Shown here piece after piece: positions 1-8,617 of a stretch of 64,000 bases of DNA. The stretch is from an uncultured Spirochaetia bacterium (GTDB lineage: Bacteria > Spirochaetota > Spirochaetia > CAKZLE01). Under the pieces are notes generated by a model. That model had not been told where the DNA came from. It saw only the letters and a program-made list of their open reading frames with translations, and did not search any database. Numbering within the stretch: position 1 is the stretch's first letter; every line of letters starts with the position of its first letter. The stretch covers positions 1 through 64,000 of the forward strand of contig CAKZLE010000036.1 in assembly GCA_937125225.1 (NCBI GenBank), read 5' to 3'. The translations under genes and the position numbers were made by a program.

Positions 1-91
1 TGACTGATTAGAATATAACCGGTGCAGATGGAGAGAGTATGGGGTGTTTGTGAAGAGTAGGTGTAGTTATATCGGGAGTGTGTGTACTGCA

Positions 92-141
92 ACAAAAAAG
101 AGCTGCCCTTCTCATCACATTACGCTGAGAAAAACAGCTCT
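92..141 (-). terminator. Intrinsic terminator of nadE
   Basis: A 7-bp stem (AGAGCTG at 99-105 pairing with CAGCTCT at 135-141) is followed on the minus strand by a run of six T. The loop is long (29 bases), so the hairpin may be more complex. It lies just downstream of the nadE stop codon. Nothing else is recognisable in positions 1-90. Confidence 0.6.
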
Positions 142-164
142 CATTGTTTATGGTGAATTATATC

Positions 165-1829
165 TTATGAGGTTGTTTCGTAGATTGCTCTAGCTATTGG
201 TATTCTTCTACCAAAACCGAAGGCTTTCTCTGATACTTTTATCACGATCGCTGATTGTCGTCTCTTATATTCGCACCTTTCAACCAATCTAATAATATGT
301 CTTACGATCTCCGGATCATACCCAAGAGCAAGAATCTCATCAAACTGAAGACAATCCATAATATGGGCCTTAAGAATACCATCAAGTATCTCATAGGCAG
401 GAAGACTGTCCTCATCCTTCTGATCTGGTCTTAACTCTGCAGAAGGTGGTTTGATCAGGATATTCTCAGGAATCAGATCATAACCTGCCTTCTTGTTGAT
501 ATGTCGACATAAGGCGAAGACTTCTGTCTTGAAAAGATCCCCGATAACCGCAAGAGAACCACACATGTCTCCATAAAGGGTACAGTACCCTGTAGCGATC
601 TCCGACTTGTTTCCCGTAGTAAGAAGAAGTGAGCCTTTTTTATTTGACCAAGCCATAAGAAGGAGTCCTCGAATCCTTGCCTGCATATTCTCTTCTGTCA
701 CATCCTCAGCAAGACCGGCAAAACTCTCAGAGAGACTTTCCTTTGCAACGGTGAACATAGGCTGGATAGATATGACCTCATACCCTATGGAAAGATTCTT
801 TGCGAGTTGTTCAGCATCATTAAGACTATGGTCAGATGAGTACTGACTTGGAAGCGCATATGTATGAACATTCTCAGGACCTAGAGCCTCTGCAGCGATA
901 ACTGCGATTAGTGCAGAATCGATCCCCCCTGATAATCCAAGGTTTGCTGAAGAGAACCCTGTCTTCTTCATATATCCTCGGACACCAAGAACGAGTGCCT
1001 GATACAGATTCTCATAAGTATCTTCGATCGCATCCATATTGACTTCAGGTTCATCACTCAGACTCTCGGTATCAAATACGATCAGATCCTCTTTGAAGCC
1101 CGTACCATGGCAAACGATCCGTCCCGATGCATCGGATACGATCGAATTCCCGTCGAAGACCAATGAATCATTTGCTCCAACTGCATTCACATAGGCGGTA
1201 ATACAGTTGTTATCTTTACTGATCTGCTTGACGAGGGTACGGCGTATCTCCGTCTTTCCGCTATAGAAAGGGGATGCTGAAGGAGCGATGATTATCTGTG
1301 CCCCTGCATGACATAACTCCTTTACCGGATCGTCATGGTAGATGAGACTTGAATCACCTACATTCTCAGCCCATATATCTTCACATATAGCGAATCCGAT
1401 CTCATACCCTTTGAAAGAGAGCAAAGTCCTCTTCTCAGCAGGTTCAAAGTAACGGTCTTCATCAAAAACATCATAGGTAGGAAGTAGTGTCTTAGCCTGT
1501 TTATGGATGATCTTCTTCTGATAGATGACAGCTAGATCATTATAGAAGGACTTTCCCTTTCCTGAGGTGTTCTCATCAACGAACCCAACTGCTATGGCAA
1601 TATCTTCAGGGATATTGTTACATAACCAGGATACAGTCTCTTTATTCTTTCTTATGAATGCTGGATAGGTCAGCAGGTCCAATGGAGGATATCCACAGAC
1701 AACCAGTTCTGGGAAGACTACCAACTCAGCACCCTGTGCTTTAGCGGCTAAGGTCTTCTCTAAGATTCGTTCTCTATTACCGATAAAATCGGCAATGATC
1801 GTATCAATCTGTACTAATGCAATCTTCAT
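165..1829 (-). CDS. nadE: Glutamine-dependent NAD+ synthetase
   Basis: This 554-residue protein makes NAD+ from deamido-NAD+, ATP and glutamine in the cytoplasm. The N-terminal nitrilase-type glutaminase domain (about 1-270) shows the Glu region FPELVVCGYP, the Lys region around AKTLLPTYDVF and the nucleophile Cys in FAICEDIW. The C-terminal synthetase domain carries the PP-loop SGGIDSAL. The length fits the two-domain NadE family. The start chosen is the ATG of MKIALVQID, which has GGAG a few bases upstream; an in-frame start four codons earlier has no better support. The gene is divergent from the symporter-like gene to its right and ends at a hairpin terminator. Confidence 0.95.
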   Translation of the reverse strand: MKIALVQIDTIIADFIGNRERILEKTLAAKAQGAELVVFPELVVCGYPPLDLLTYPAFIRKNKETVSWLCNNIPEDIAIAVGFVDENTSGKGKSFYNDLAVIYQKKIIHKQAKTLLPTYDVFDEDRYFEPAEKRTLLSFKGYEIGFAICEDIWAENVGDSSLIYHDDPVKELCHAGAQIIIAPSASPFYSGKTEIRRTLVKQISKDNNCITAYVNAVGANDSLVFDGNSIVSDASGRIVCHGTGFKEDLIVFDTESLSDEPEVNMDAIEDTYENLYQALVLGVRGYMKKTGFSSANLGLSGGIDSALIAVIAAEALGPENVHTYALPSQYSSDHSLNDAEQLAKNLSIGYEVISIQPMFTVAKESLSESFAGLAEDVTEENMQARIRGLLLMAWSNKKGSLLLTTGNKSEIATGYCTLYGDMCGSLAVIGDLFKTEVFALCRHINKKAGYDLIPENILIKPPSAELRPDQKDEDSLPAYEILDGILKAHIMDCLQFDEILALGYDPEIVRHIIRLVERCEYKRRQSAIVIKVSEKAFGFGRRIPIARAIYETTS

Positions 1830-1861
1830 GTTCCACTCCAAAGCAACTCTACCACAATTGA

Positions 1862-1890
1862 TTGACTTATGTCACCTCATGAAGTACTCT
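1862..1890 (+). promoter_or_regulatory. Promoter of symporter-like gene, leaderless layout
   Basis: TTGACT (1862-1867), a 17-bp spacer and TACTCT (1885-1890) are followed by only 7 bases before the ATG at 1898. No Shine-Dalgarno sequence is present. The transcript would begin at or next to the start codon. Confidence 0.55.
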
Positions 1891-1897
1891 GTACCAT

Positions 1898-3148
1898 ATG
1901 AAGAAATGGATATTCAACCTCTTATCTGTACTGGTTGGTTTGACGGTAGCCTTCTTTTTATTAGGTAGCCCGGCCCTAGAGAAACTCTTTATCTATATAT
2001 CATCCCTACTCGTCAATCTAGTCCCATTCATTTTCTATGGGATGCTCTTTTTCCTTTCGACAGCAGGGGTCGCATCACTCAACCTCCAAAAACTAACCTA
2101 TAAGACTCTATTCTATACACTGGTCTGGGCCTGTGTCACACTGATACTGCTCATCCTTTCTAGTGGATTCTTCTCTTCTCTCATGCCATTAATAGATGTA
2201 GATTCCTTCATCAACGCTAACAAGGCATTACTTGCAGATACATCCATCCAATCAAGTGCATTCAATAAGATCTTATTGGCATTCTCGGGGCAGAACTTCC
2301 AACCGTTCTTCTTCTCATTCGGACTTTTGATGCCAATTGTCGGTATCAGTTTCTTACTGGGATATGGGATAACCCCTACCAAGGAGGTCCTTCGTCCAGC
2401 ATATTCTGTGATCAACTCTTTTTCAGAAGTCTCACTCAAATTACTACATCTGATCAGTCTATTGATGAATATCGGGCTCTCTTTCGTCACAGGTGTTTTC
2501 ATCGTCATATTGCTACGAATTTCATCGTTATCGATAATCACCTCTTTTCTGATCTATTTTGCCCTTGCGACTATTATTGTGATCTTTCTTATATTCCCAC
2601 TCCTGATTGTGATCTTCACAAAAGAGCGACATCCCTATTTTCTTTTATCAGGATTACTCTCTCCTATGTTCCATGCATTCTTTTCCGGGACTTCGACCTA
2701 TGCATTACCAGTAGTCCTGCAACACAATCGTTCCAATCTTGGAATCGCGAAGAGGATCAATTCATTATCGATTCCAGTATTATCTTTGATAGGCAGAGGT
2801 GGAAGTGCTTTTGTCAGTTCTTTTGTTCTGATTACGATGCTCTCTTCTAGAATGGGAGATACTACGTTAATATCTATGACTCTGAAGATCCTTCTGAGTT
2901 GTGGAGTTATTTCTATAGTCTCATATGCGTTCCCAGGGTTTGAAGTGCTATGTATCACTCTAGGCACAATAGCATTCCTTGGATTGGATATCTACCAAGA
3001 AGCTACCTTTCTATTCATACTGATCCTGCATCCTCTATTACAAGGTGTCGCAGCCCTCATCGATACACTTATCTGTGGTGTTGGTGCTGCTGCTTGTGGA
3101 TATAGAGTCCATGCCTATATTCCCGTAACGAAGAAAGATAGGATATAA
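1898..3148 (+). CDS. Divergent dicarboxylate/amino acid:cation symporter-like membrane protein
   Basis: A 416-residue polytopic membrane protein with about 8-10 hydrophobic segments. Around residues 265-310 a Ser/Thr-rich re-entrant-like stretch (GTSTYALPVVLQHN) precedes a segment ending SLIGRGGSAF. This resembles the HP1 and NMDGT region of the GltPh/DAACS family, with the NMDGT motif replaced by IGRGG. Substrate and coupling ion cannot be read from the sequence, and the altered motif argues against assuming aspartate or glutamate. The following membrane-protein gene starts 8 bases after the stop and is probably co-transcribed. Confidence 0.6.
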   Translation: MKKWIFNLLSVLVGLTVAFFLLGSPALEKLFIYISSLLVNLVPFIFYGMLFFLSTAGVASLNLQKLTYKTLFYTLVWACVTLILLILSSGFFSSLMPLIDVDSFINANKALLADTSIQSSAFNKILLAFSGQNFQPFFFSFGLLMPIVGISFLLGYGITPTKEVLRPAYSVINSFSEVSLKLLHLISLLMNIGLSFVTGVFIVILLRISSLSIITSFLIYFALATIIVIFLIFPLLIVIFTKERHPYFLLSGLLSPMFHAFFSGTSTYALPVVLQHNRSNLGIAKRINSLSIPVLSLIGRGGSAFVSSFVLITMLSSRMGDTTLISMTLKILLSCGVISIVSYAFPGFEVLCITLGTIAFLGLDIYQEATFLFILILHPLLQGVAALIDTLICGVGAAACGYRVHAYIPVTKKDRI

Positions 3149-3156
3149 TAGGTTCT

Positions 3157-3918
3157 ATGAATAGAGCATTGAAGATTACCTTCCTGATACTACAGATCCT
3201 CATTACCTGTGGTATTCTCACATACGCCGTATCCTTAGGAATCTCTTCCGGGCTTTCATTGACTCAAATAGTATCACTTCCACAAGGTCTCGATTATATC
3301 CCTATAGCTCTACACTCGGTTCTACTTCTAATCTTCGGGATCATTTTTTTTATCGTGTTCGGAAAAGCGACCTATCCCGAAGTAACATTCATCATGATCG
3401 CAGCATCTTTGATACTCTGTATGAATCTTCGTATCTTCCTCTACCTTCCCATTGAATTCTCAGCAATCGAAGTTATCTTGATCCAGAAGGTCTTCTATAC
3501 TTTATGGATGCTCAGTTTCGCTCTCATATTCTGTTCTGGACTCTTCCATAATGGGATCTCATATCTCAAACAGAACTTCTTCATCCTGATATCTCTCTGT
3601 ATCACTCTGATCATCATGGTTCTGACCCCTATCTCTAATCATCTTGATTCTCTGCAGAACTATTCAGATCTTCTCTCTATAAAGATCATCATAGCTTTAC
3701 TTGGTATCTTTTCGATCTTGAATTATATCACCGCCTCAGTCAGAAACAATACAAAGACTTTCTTCTTGATTGCTCTTGGAGTAGCACTGTTTCTCGCAGG
3801 GAATGTGATGTTTCTCTATTTGAACAATATTCTACAGCTTGGGATAGCATCGATTCTTTTGATCATTGGAAGTTTCTTTCTTATCAGAAAATTCTATACG
3901 CTACATCTCTGGTCTTGA
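3157..3918 (+). CDS. Hypothetical polytopic membrane protein
   Basis: 253 residues, almost entirely hydrophobic, with about eight predicted membrane segments and short polar loops. I recognise no family motif. TATAAT at 3144-3149 overlaps the stop codon of the upstream gene and lies 7 bases before this ATG, so the gene may have its own leaderless promoter as well as read-through from upstream. A weak AGG precedes the start. It converges with the kinase-like gene on the other strand with no intergenic base between the two stop codons. Confidence 0.7.
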   Translation: MNRALKITFLILQILITCGILTYAVSLGISSGLSLTQIVSLPQGLDYIPIALHSVLLLIFGIIFFIVFGKATYPEVTFIMIAASLILCMNLRIFLYLPIEFSAIEVILIQKVFYTLWMLSFALIFCSGLFHNGISYLKQNFFILISLCITLIIMVLTPISNHLDSLQNYSDLLSIKIIIALLGIFSILNYITASVRNNTKTFFLIALGVALFLAGNVMFLYLNNILQLGIASILLIIGSFFLIRKFYTLHLWS

Positions 3919-4548
3919 TCACATAAGTAGAGTTGTAGTATATCCCACGACCACTGGAATCATAAGATTATCAAAGTCACTGAAAGGTAGCGCTTCGACT
4001 AAAGTCGTAACTGAAGCTATGATGAGGGCTTTATTGATATCACCAAAGATCACATATGCTGTGATAAAAGTCGCCATGAAACAACCTATCACACCACCTA
4101 CCGATTTCTTCTTTATGAAGGGGAGTTCTCGGATCGGGTAGGCTCTTCCTAGAAGAGCAGCAGCAGTATCACCGAAGGCAAGTGCCAATATCCCCATCTT
4201 CATAGCATCAAAAGGGTAGAATACGAGGACTAGAATAGCACCTGCTGCCATAGTGATCGGGGCTTTGACAAAGGAGCGATTCTCATCGCCTCTAGCGACG
4301 AACTCGGTCACTACCATGATAGGTTGGAAGAATCTAACTATCCACTTCGTATCATAAAGATGAGATAACCTCATGAACTCACTTACGCTATAGATGATGG
4401 CTCCAGAGCCAAGAAGAGTCAATGCTACCCAGGTGTTCTCATGGACAAAGAATGGGAGAAAAGCTATGAGAACATGCAGACTCTTTCTTACGAGTTCTTT
4501 TTTCAAATCTATTATCCTCATACTCTGTTTTGAGATATTCTTGCCCAT
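3919..4548 (-). CDS. Dolichol kinase-like / phosphatidate cytidylyltransferase-like membrane enzyme
   Basis: 209 residues with six or so membrane segments. The N-terminal ELVRKSLHV signature and the later GDTAAALLGRAYP and KKSVGGVIG stretches are typical of the SEC59/DGK1/VTE5 group of CTP-dependent lipid-alcohol kinases. It probably phosphorylates an isoprenoid alcohol or diacylglycerol at the inner membrane; the substrate is not determinable. No strong Shine-Dalgarno precedes the ATG, and TTGAAA-17-TACCAT lies immediately upstream, again pointing to a very short leader. Confidence 0.75.
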   Translation of the reverse strand: MGKNISKQSMRIIDLKKELVRKSLHVLIAFLPFFVHENTWVALTLLGSGAIIYSVSEFMRLSHLYDTKWIVRFFQPIMVVTEFVARGDENRSFVKAPITMAAGAILVLVFYPFDAMKMGILALAFGDTAAALLGRAYPIRELPFIKKKSVGGVIGCFMATFITAYVIFGDINKALIIASVTTLVEALPFSDFDNLMIPVVVGYTTTLLM

Positions 4549-4644
4549 AAGTTATGGTATCTTGTTGAACCACTCATTTCAAGAAGAAATGCAGATAATG
4601 TTCTTTCCCTTGACAATTCTTACTGAAAACCTTCAATATGAGTC

Positions 4645-5919
4645 ATGTTCATACCAGTTGTCCTAAAACTCATAGTATCTCTTTTAGTCATCATTCTAAT
4701 AAATAGAGTTTCCAAGAATCTCCCTCTATCTCTTCTCTCCGGTTCTCTGTCTTTTGCTTTGTGGATCGGATTATCTTACGAAGAGATACTTGTTACTGCA
4801 TATCAACGAATCATGAATTTCAATACTGGTGGATTGATGCTTCTTGTAGGGTTAGTGATAATCCTCTCTATGATGATGAAGGAGACCGGCCTTATTGAGG
4901 AATTGGTCTCTACTATCAGAGGTTCTTTCTCCGCACGTACGTCTGTTGCCGTGTTACCAGCAATGATCGGGCTACTACCGATGCCGGGTGGCGCACTTTT
5001 TTCAGCACCTCTATTAGATCATTTTGATGATATCTCAGGTATCGATCCTAACATGAAGACTCGTATAAATTATTGGTTTCGACATGTCTGGGAATATGCA
5101 TGGCCATTATATCCTGGGATCATAGTTGCCTGTGATGTTGCCGGTATCGAATTATGGCAGATTTTCTTTCTCGGTATCCCTCTGAGTATCTCATCAATCT
5201 TCATCGGTTATTTTTACTATCTTTCTAGGATAGCTCAAGATCAAAAGGGCTATCCTCTTAAACGAGATTCACTGAATATTCGCCCCTTCATCCCAGTGAT
5301 CACCGTAGTCATCTCCTATGTTGTCATTCAGGTCTTCTTTCCAATGATTCCTAAAGCAAATCAATACCTACCCATGATCATTGGGTTAGTCATAGCAGTC
5401 TCCTCCCTACAGTTTCGTAAACCACTATCTATGGATACCTGGGGAAAGATCATGACCTCAAAGAATCTCTATAAGATGATGGTGATCATCCTTATGGTCA
5501 GGATCTATGGAGCATTTATCGATGTCTCGATTGATGGGGTTCCCCTTGTCGGTTTGATGACGCAAGAGATGCAACAACTAGGGGTCCCTTCTCTTCCTTT
5601 GATCATGCTCATTCCTTTCCTTGCAGGTATCACCATGGGGGTCTCTGTAGGTTTTGCCGGTTCTGCATTACCAGTAGTTATCGCCCTGTTGGGACCAGAT
5701 CCATCCTTCGGACTTCTTGCAGGCACTCTAGTCTTCTCATATGTATGTGGTTTCATGGGAACGATGCTCTCACCACTACATGTCTGTATGATCGTTACCT
5801 GTGAATATTATAAGACGGGATTATCCGCTTCATTCAGAGCCGTCATCATCCCGGCGATCATCCTCGCAAGTATTGCCTTCATCTACATGCAAGTACTTAT
5901 ACAACTCTTCCCAAATTGA
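4645..5919 (+). CDS. DUF401 family integral membrane protein
   Basis: 424 residues with about ten membrane segments. Features of the DUF401 family are the early segment NFNTGGLMLLVGLVIIL, the LLPMPGGALFSAPL motif near residue 110, and a C-terminal half with FVYVCG-like and LSPLHVC motifs. The arrangement is reminiscent of gluconate- or C4-dicarboxylate-type permeases, so a transport role is likely, but no substrate is established. TTGACA (4610-4615) is followed 17 bases later by a poor -10 close to the ATG. The gene ends at a bidirectional terminator shared with gpmI. Confidence 0.75.
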   Translation: MFIPVVLKLIVSLLVIILINRVSKNLPLSLLSGSLSFALWIGLSYEEILVTAYQRIMNFNTGGLMLLVGLVIILSMMMKETGLIEELVSTIRGSFSARTSVAVLPAMIGLLPMPGGALFSAPLLDHFDDISGIDPNMKTRINYWFRHVWEYAWPLYPGIIVACDVAGIELWQIFFLGIPLSISSIFIGYFYYLSRIAQDQKGYPLKRDSLNIRPFIPVITVVISYVVIQVFFPMIPKANQYLPMIIGLVIAVSSLQFRKPLSMDTWGKIMTSKNLYKMMVIILMVRIYGAFIDVSIDGVPLVGLMTQEMQQLGVPSLPLIMLIPFLAGITMGVSVGFAGSALPVVIALLGPDPSFGLLAGTLVFSYVCGFMGTMLSPLHVCMIVTCEYYKTGLSASFRAVIIPAIILASIAFIYMQVLIQLFPN

Positions 5920-5934
5920 AAGAAGAGCAATATA

Positions 5935-5969
5935 AAGGTCTATACTCCAATGAAAAGAGTATAGACCTT
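5935..5969. terminator. Bidirectional intrinsic terminator
   Basis: A perfect 13-bp stem (AAGGTCTATACTC at 5935-5947 and its complement at 5957-5969) with a 9-base loop lies between the convergent DUF401 gene and gpmI. T-rich flanks are short on both sides. Confidence 0.8.
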
Positions 5970-5994
5970 ATTCAAATAGGCTTTGACTACATGA

Positions 5995-7650
5995 CTATTC
6001 TTTGAATGTTAGGACACTCTCATCATAATCAGCAGGCGCTTCATATCCTAGCATCTCAATAGTAGTAGCCGCCAAAGAGCTGATTCCAAGCCCCTCTTTG
6101 AGCTCAAGCTCATATTCTCCATCAAAGGATGGATCGAAGACGATACAGGGTACTGGATTCAATGAGTGTGCAGTCTTCGCTGCAGGTTTCCCATTACTCT
6201 TGATCTTCACATCACCGGTCTTCTTATTATGCTCGAACATATCATCAGAGTTACCATGGTCAGCACTGATGATCATAACTCCACCTGCAGCCTCAACAGC
6301 TTTCTTTATTCTTCCAATCTGAAGATCCATCGCCTCCATAGAACAGAGGACAGCTTCGAATATCCCAGTATGGCCAACCATATCTCCATTAGGAAAGTTC
6401 AATTTGATCAGCTCATATTCATTAGCTTCGATCTCCTTGATCACTCTATCTGCAATCTCTGCACATTTCATCCAAGGTCTCTGTTCAAAGGGGAGAATAT
6501 CAGAAGGAATCTCTACATACTCTTCTAGTTCATCACTGAACTTTCCACTCTTATTACCATTGAAGAAATAGGTGATATGTCCGAATTTCTGAGTCTCACT
6601 TATTGAGAACTGCTTCACACCTGAAGCACACAGATACTCAGCCATTGTCCTATCGATAGAAGGAGGTGTTACTAGATACTGTTTTGGAACATGCAGATCT
6701 CCATCATATTCCATCATACCAGCGTATTCTACCTTAGGTACTCGGATTCTATCGAACTCTGTCAACTCGTCTGCTTCGAAAGCCTTTGTAATCTCAAGAG
6801 CTCTATCTCCTCTGAAATTGAAGAGAATCACACTATCACCATCTTGCATCGCTCCAACAGGTTTCCCATCTTCACCGATGACAAAAGGAGGTAAATCCTG
6901 GTCAATCGCTCCAGTCTCCTTCCTAAGAGTCTCAATTGCTTCATGTGCAGAGGGGAATAAACGTCCTTCACCAAGCACATGGGTATGCCATCCTCGATGT
7001 ATCATAGACCAGTTCGCATCATATCGGTCCATAGTGATGACCATTCGTCCACCACCGGATGCTATCCTAGCGTCGAAAGACTCATCATTTACCTCTTTGA
7101 GAAAGTCCTCGAAGGGATCAAAATATTCTAACGCTGAAGTCTCTCCTACATCTCTACCATCAAGAAGACCATGAACTCTTACCGCTTTCACTCCCTCTTC
7201 CTTGGCTTTGAGGATCATAGATCTGAGATGGGCGATATTCGAATGGACATTCCCATCAGACATCAATCCTATAAAATGTAATGCGCCATTTGAGTCAACA
7301 CAGTTTGCAACTAGTTTGTTCCAAACATCACCTGTATAGATATCTCCTGAATCGATTGATTGTCCTACGAGTTTTGCACCCTGTGCGAACACTCGACCAC
7401 ATCCGATCGCATTATGACCAACTTCACTGTTACCCATATCTTCATCTGAGGGCAGACCGACAGCAACACCGTGAGCCTTCATCTTTGTCCAGGGACAAGT
7501 TTCATACAAATCATCCAATGTCTCAGTATGAGCTGCAGCAACAGCATCTCCTGTATTATATTTACCAAACCCTACCCCATCCATGATCATCAAGACGACC
7601 GGACCTTTTCTACCGGGGAATGCTTTTTTCTTCTGTAAAGATTCTACCAT
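5995..7650 (-). CDS. gpmI: 2,3-bisphosphoglycerate-independent phosphoglycerate mutase
   Basis: A 551-residue Mn-dependent enzyme of the alkaline-phosphatase superfamily interconverting 3- and 2-phosphoglycerate in glycolysis. Near the N terminus VLMIMDGVGFG carries the first metal-binding Asp and MGNSEVGHNAIG carries the phosphorylated Ser. HGLLDGRDV lies in the insertion domain, and ISADHGNSDDM with KTAHSLNPVP supplies the remaining metal ligands. The length is normal. AAGGAG precedes the ATG, and the gene starts 4 bases after the cation transporter gene, so the two are translationally close in one operon with pepP. Confidence 0.96.
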   Translation of the reverse strand: MVESLQKKKAFPGRKGPVVLMIMDGVGFGKYNTGDAVAAAHTETLDDLYETCPWTKMKAHGVAVGLPSDEDMGNSEVGHNAIGCGRVFAQGAKLVGQSIDSGDIYTGDVWNKLVANCVDSNGALHFIGLMSDGNVHSNIAHLRSMILKAKEEGVKAVRVHGLLDGRDVGETSALEYFDPFEDFLKEVNDESFDARIASGGGRMVITMDRYDANWSMIHRGWHTHVLGEGRLFPSAHEAIETLRKETGAIDQDLPPFVIGEDGKPVGAMQDGDSVILFNFRGDRALEITKAFEADELTEFDRIRVPKVEYAGMMEYDGDLHVPKQYLVTPPSIDRTMAEYLCASGVKQFSISETQKFGHITYFFNGNKSGKFSDELEEYVEIPSDILPFEQRPWMKCAEIADRVIKEIEANEYELIKLNFPNGDMVGHTGIFEAVLCSMEAMDLQIGRIKKAVEAAGGVMIISADHGNSDDMFEHNKKTGDVKIKSNGKPAAKTAHSLNPVPCIVFDPSFDGEYELELKEGLGISSLAATTIEMLGYEAPADYDESVLTFKE

Positions 7651-7654
7651 CCTA

Positions 7655-8617
7655 TTACTCCTTCATAAGTAAATCTTCGGTCACACCGAAATTCTCATAT
7701 GCTTCAATATTACCTTCTGGTTCAATATGTATCGTGACATCAAAGATCTCTGGGATCGCAACTCTAAGAGCTGTCTCTATATTTATAGCGATCTCATGTC
7801 CTTGTGCCACAGTCAATGAACCGTCTACCTCAATATCCATATCAATTATATAGACATTATTCAACTTCCTGATACGTGTTTTGTGAGGATTGATCACACC
7901 TGGGACCATTCGAGTAGTCCTGAATACCTTATCATACAAATCCGGCCTATCAAGACCATCCATCAACTCTGATGAAGCCTCTGAAAAGATCTCGAAGGCA
8001 GACTTCAGGATCCAGAGACTGACCACTATAGTTGTAATGCTATCTAATATTGGCATCTTCAAGATGATCGTGAAGAAGACACCAACAAGTACACTCAAGG
8101 ATATATACACATCATTCTTCATGTTCTTCGCATCTGCGATCAACATAGAACTGTTCACCCTTTCACCGGCTCTGAATTTGTTCAGGGCTAATAGGATCTT
8201 TCCCACTATTGATATACCGATCGCTATGAATGCTATCGGAGACGGGGTCTCTCTTAACTCATGTGCTATCAACTGCTTCACTGCAGTTATCCCAAGTTCA
8301 GCTCCTGCAAAGAAGATGATGAAGGAGAGAAGCTTGGTTGCTATCGTTTCAGCCCTTGCATGGCCATAGGGATGTTCTAAATCTGGTGGTTTACTAGAGA
8401 TTGCTCCTGTGAAGAGGGTGATACTCGAGGTCAGGACATCTGTCAGAGAATCAAGCCCATCTCCTATGAGAGCGAAAGAGCCACTGATGACTCCAATAGT
8501 AATCTTCAGACCTGAAAGGATAGTATTCCCTAGGATACCGATCCAAGAGGTGCGTTTGATGATCCTTTCTCTTTGCTTTTGGTCGATTACAGGGGCATTG
8601 TCTTCTCTTTTAACCAA
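7655..8617 (-). CDS. Cation diffusion facilitator (CDF) family metal efflux transporter
   Basis: 320 residues. Six membrane segments span about residues 25-210, with the CDF metal-site motif GDGLDSLTDVL in the second and a matching polar motif (IADAKNMKNDVYIS) in the fifth. A cytoplasmic dimerisation domain follows (about 210-300; HIEPEG). It exports divalent metals such as Zn, Fe or Mn in exchange for protons; the metal is unknown. The start is TTG at 8617, supported by AGGAGG 8 bases upstream inside the 3' end of pepP, so the two genes overlap by 31 bases. Confidence 0.9.
   Translation of the reverse strand: MVKREDNAPVIDQKQRERIIKRTSWIGILGNTILSGLKITIGVISGSFALIGDGLDSLTDVLTSSITLFTGAISSKPPDLEHPYGHARAETIATKLLSFIIFFAGAELGITAVKQLIAHELRETPSPIAFIAIGISIVGKILLALNKFRAGERVNSSMLIADAKNMKNDVYISLSVLVGVFFTIILKMPILDSITTIVVSLWILKSAFEIFSEASSELMDGLDRPDLYDKVFRTTRMVPGVINPHKTRIRKLNNVYIIDMDIEVDGSLTVAQGHEIAINIETALRVAIPEIFDVTIHIEPEGNIEAYENFGVTEDLLMKE

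Noticed and set aside
607-846. Plus-strand 79-codon frame inside nadE
   Set aside because: Shadow frame of a well-conserved gene, without ribosome-binding site or motif. The same applies to other antisense frames inside gpmI, pepP, gyrA, radA and the methylaspartate genes.
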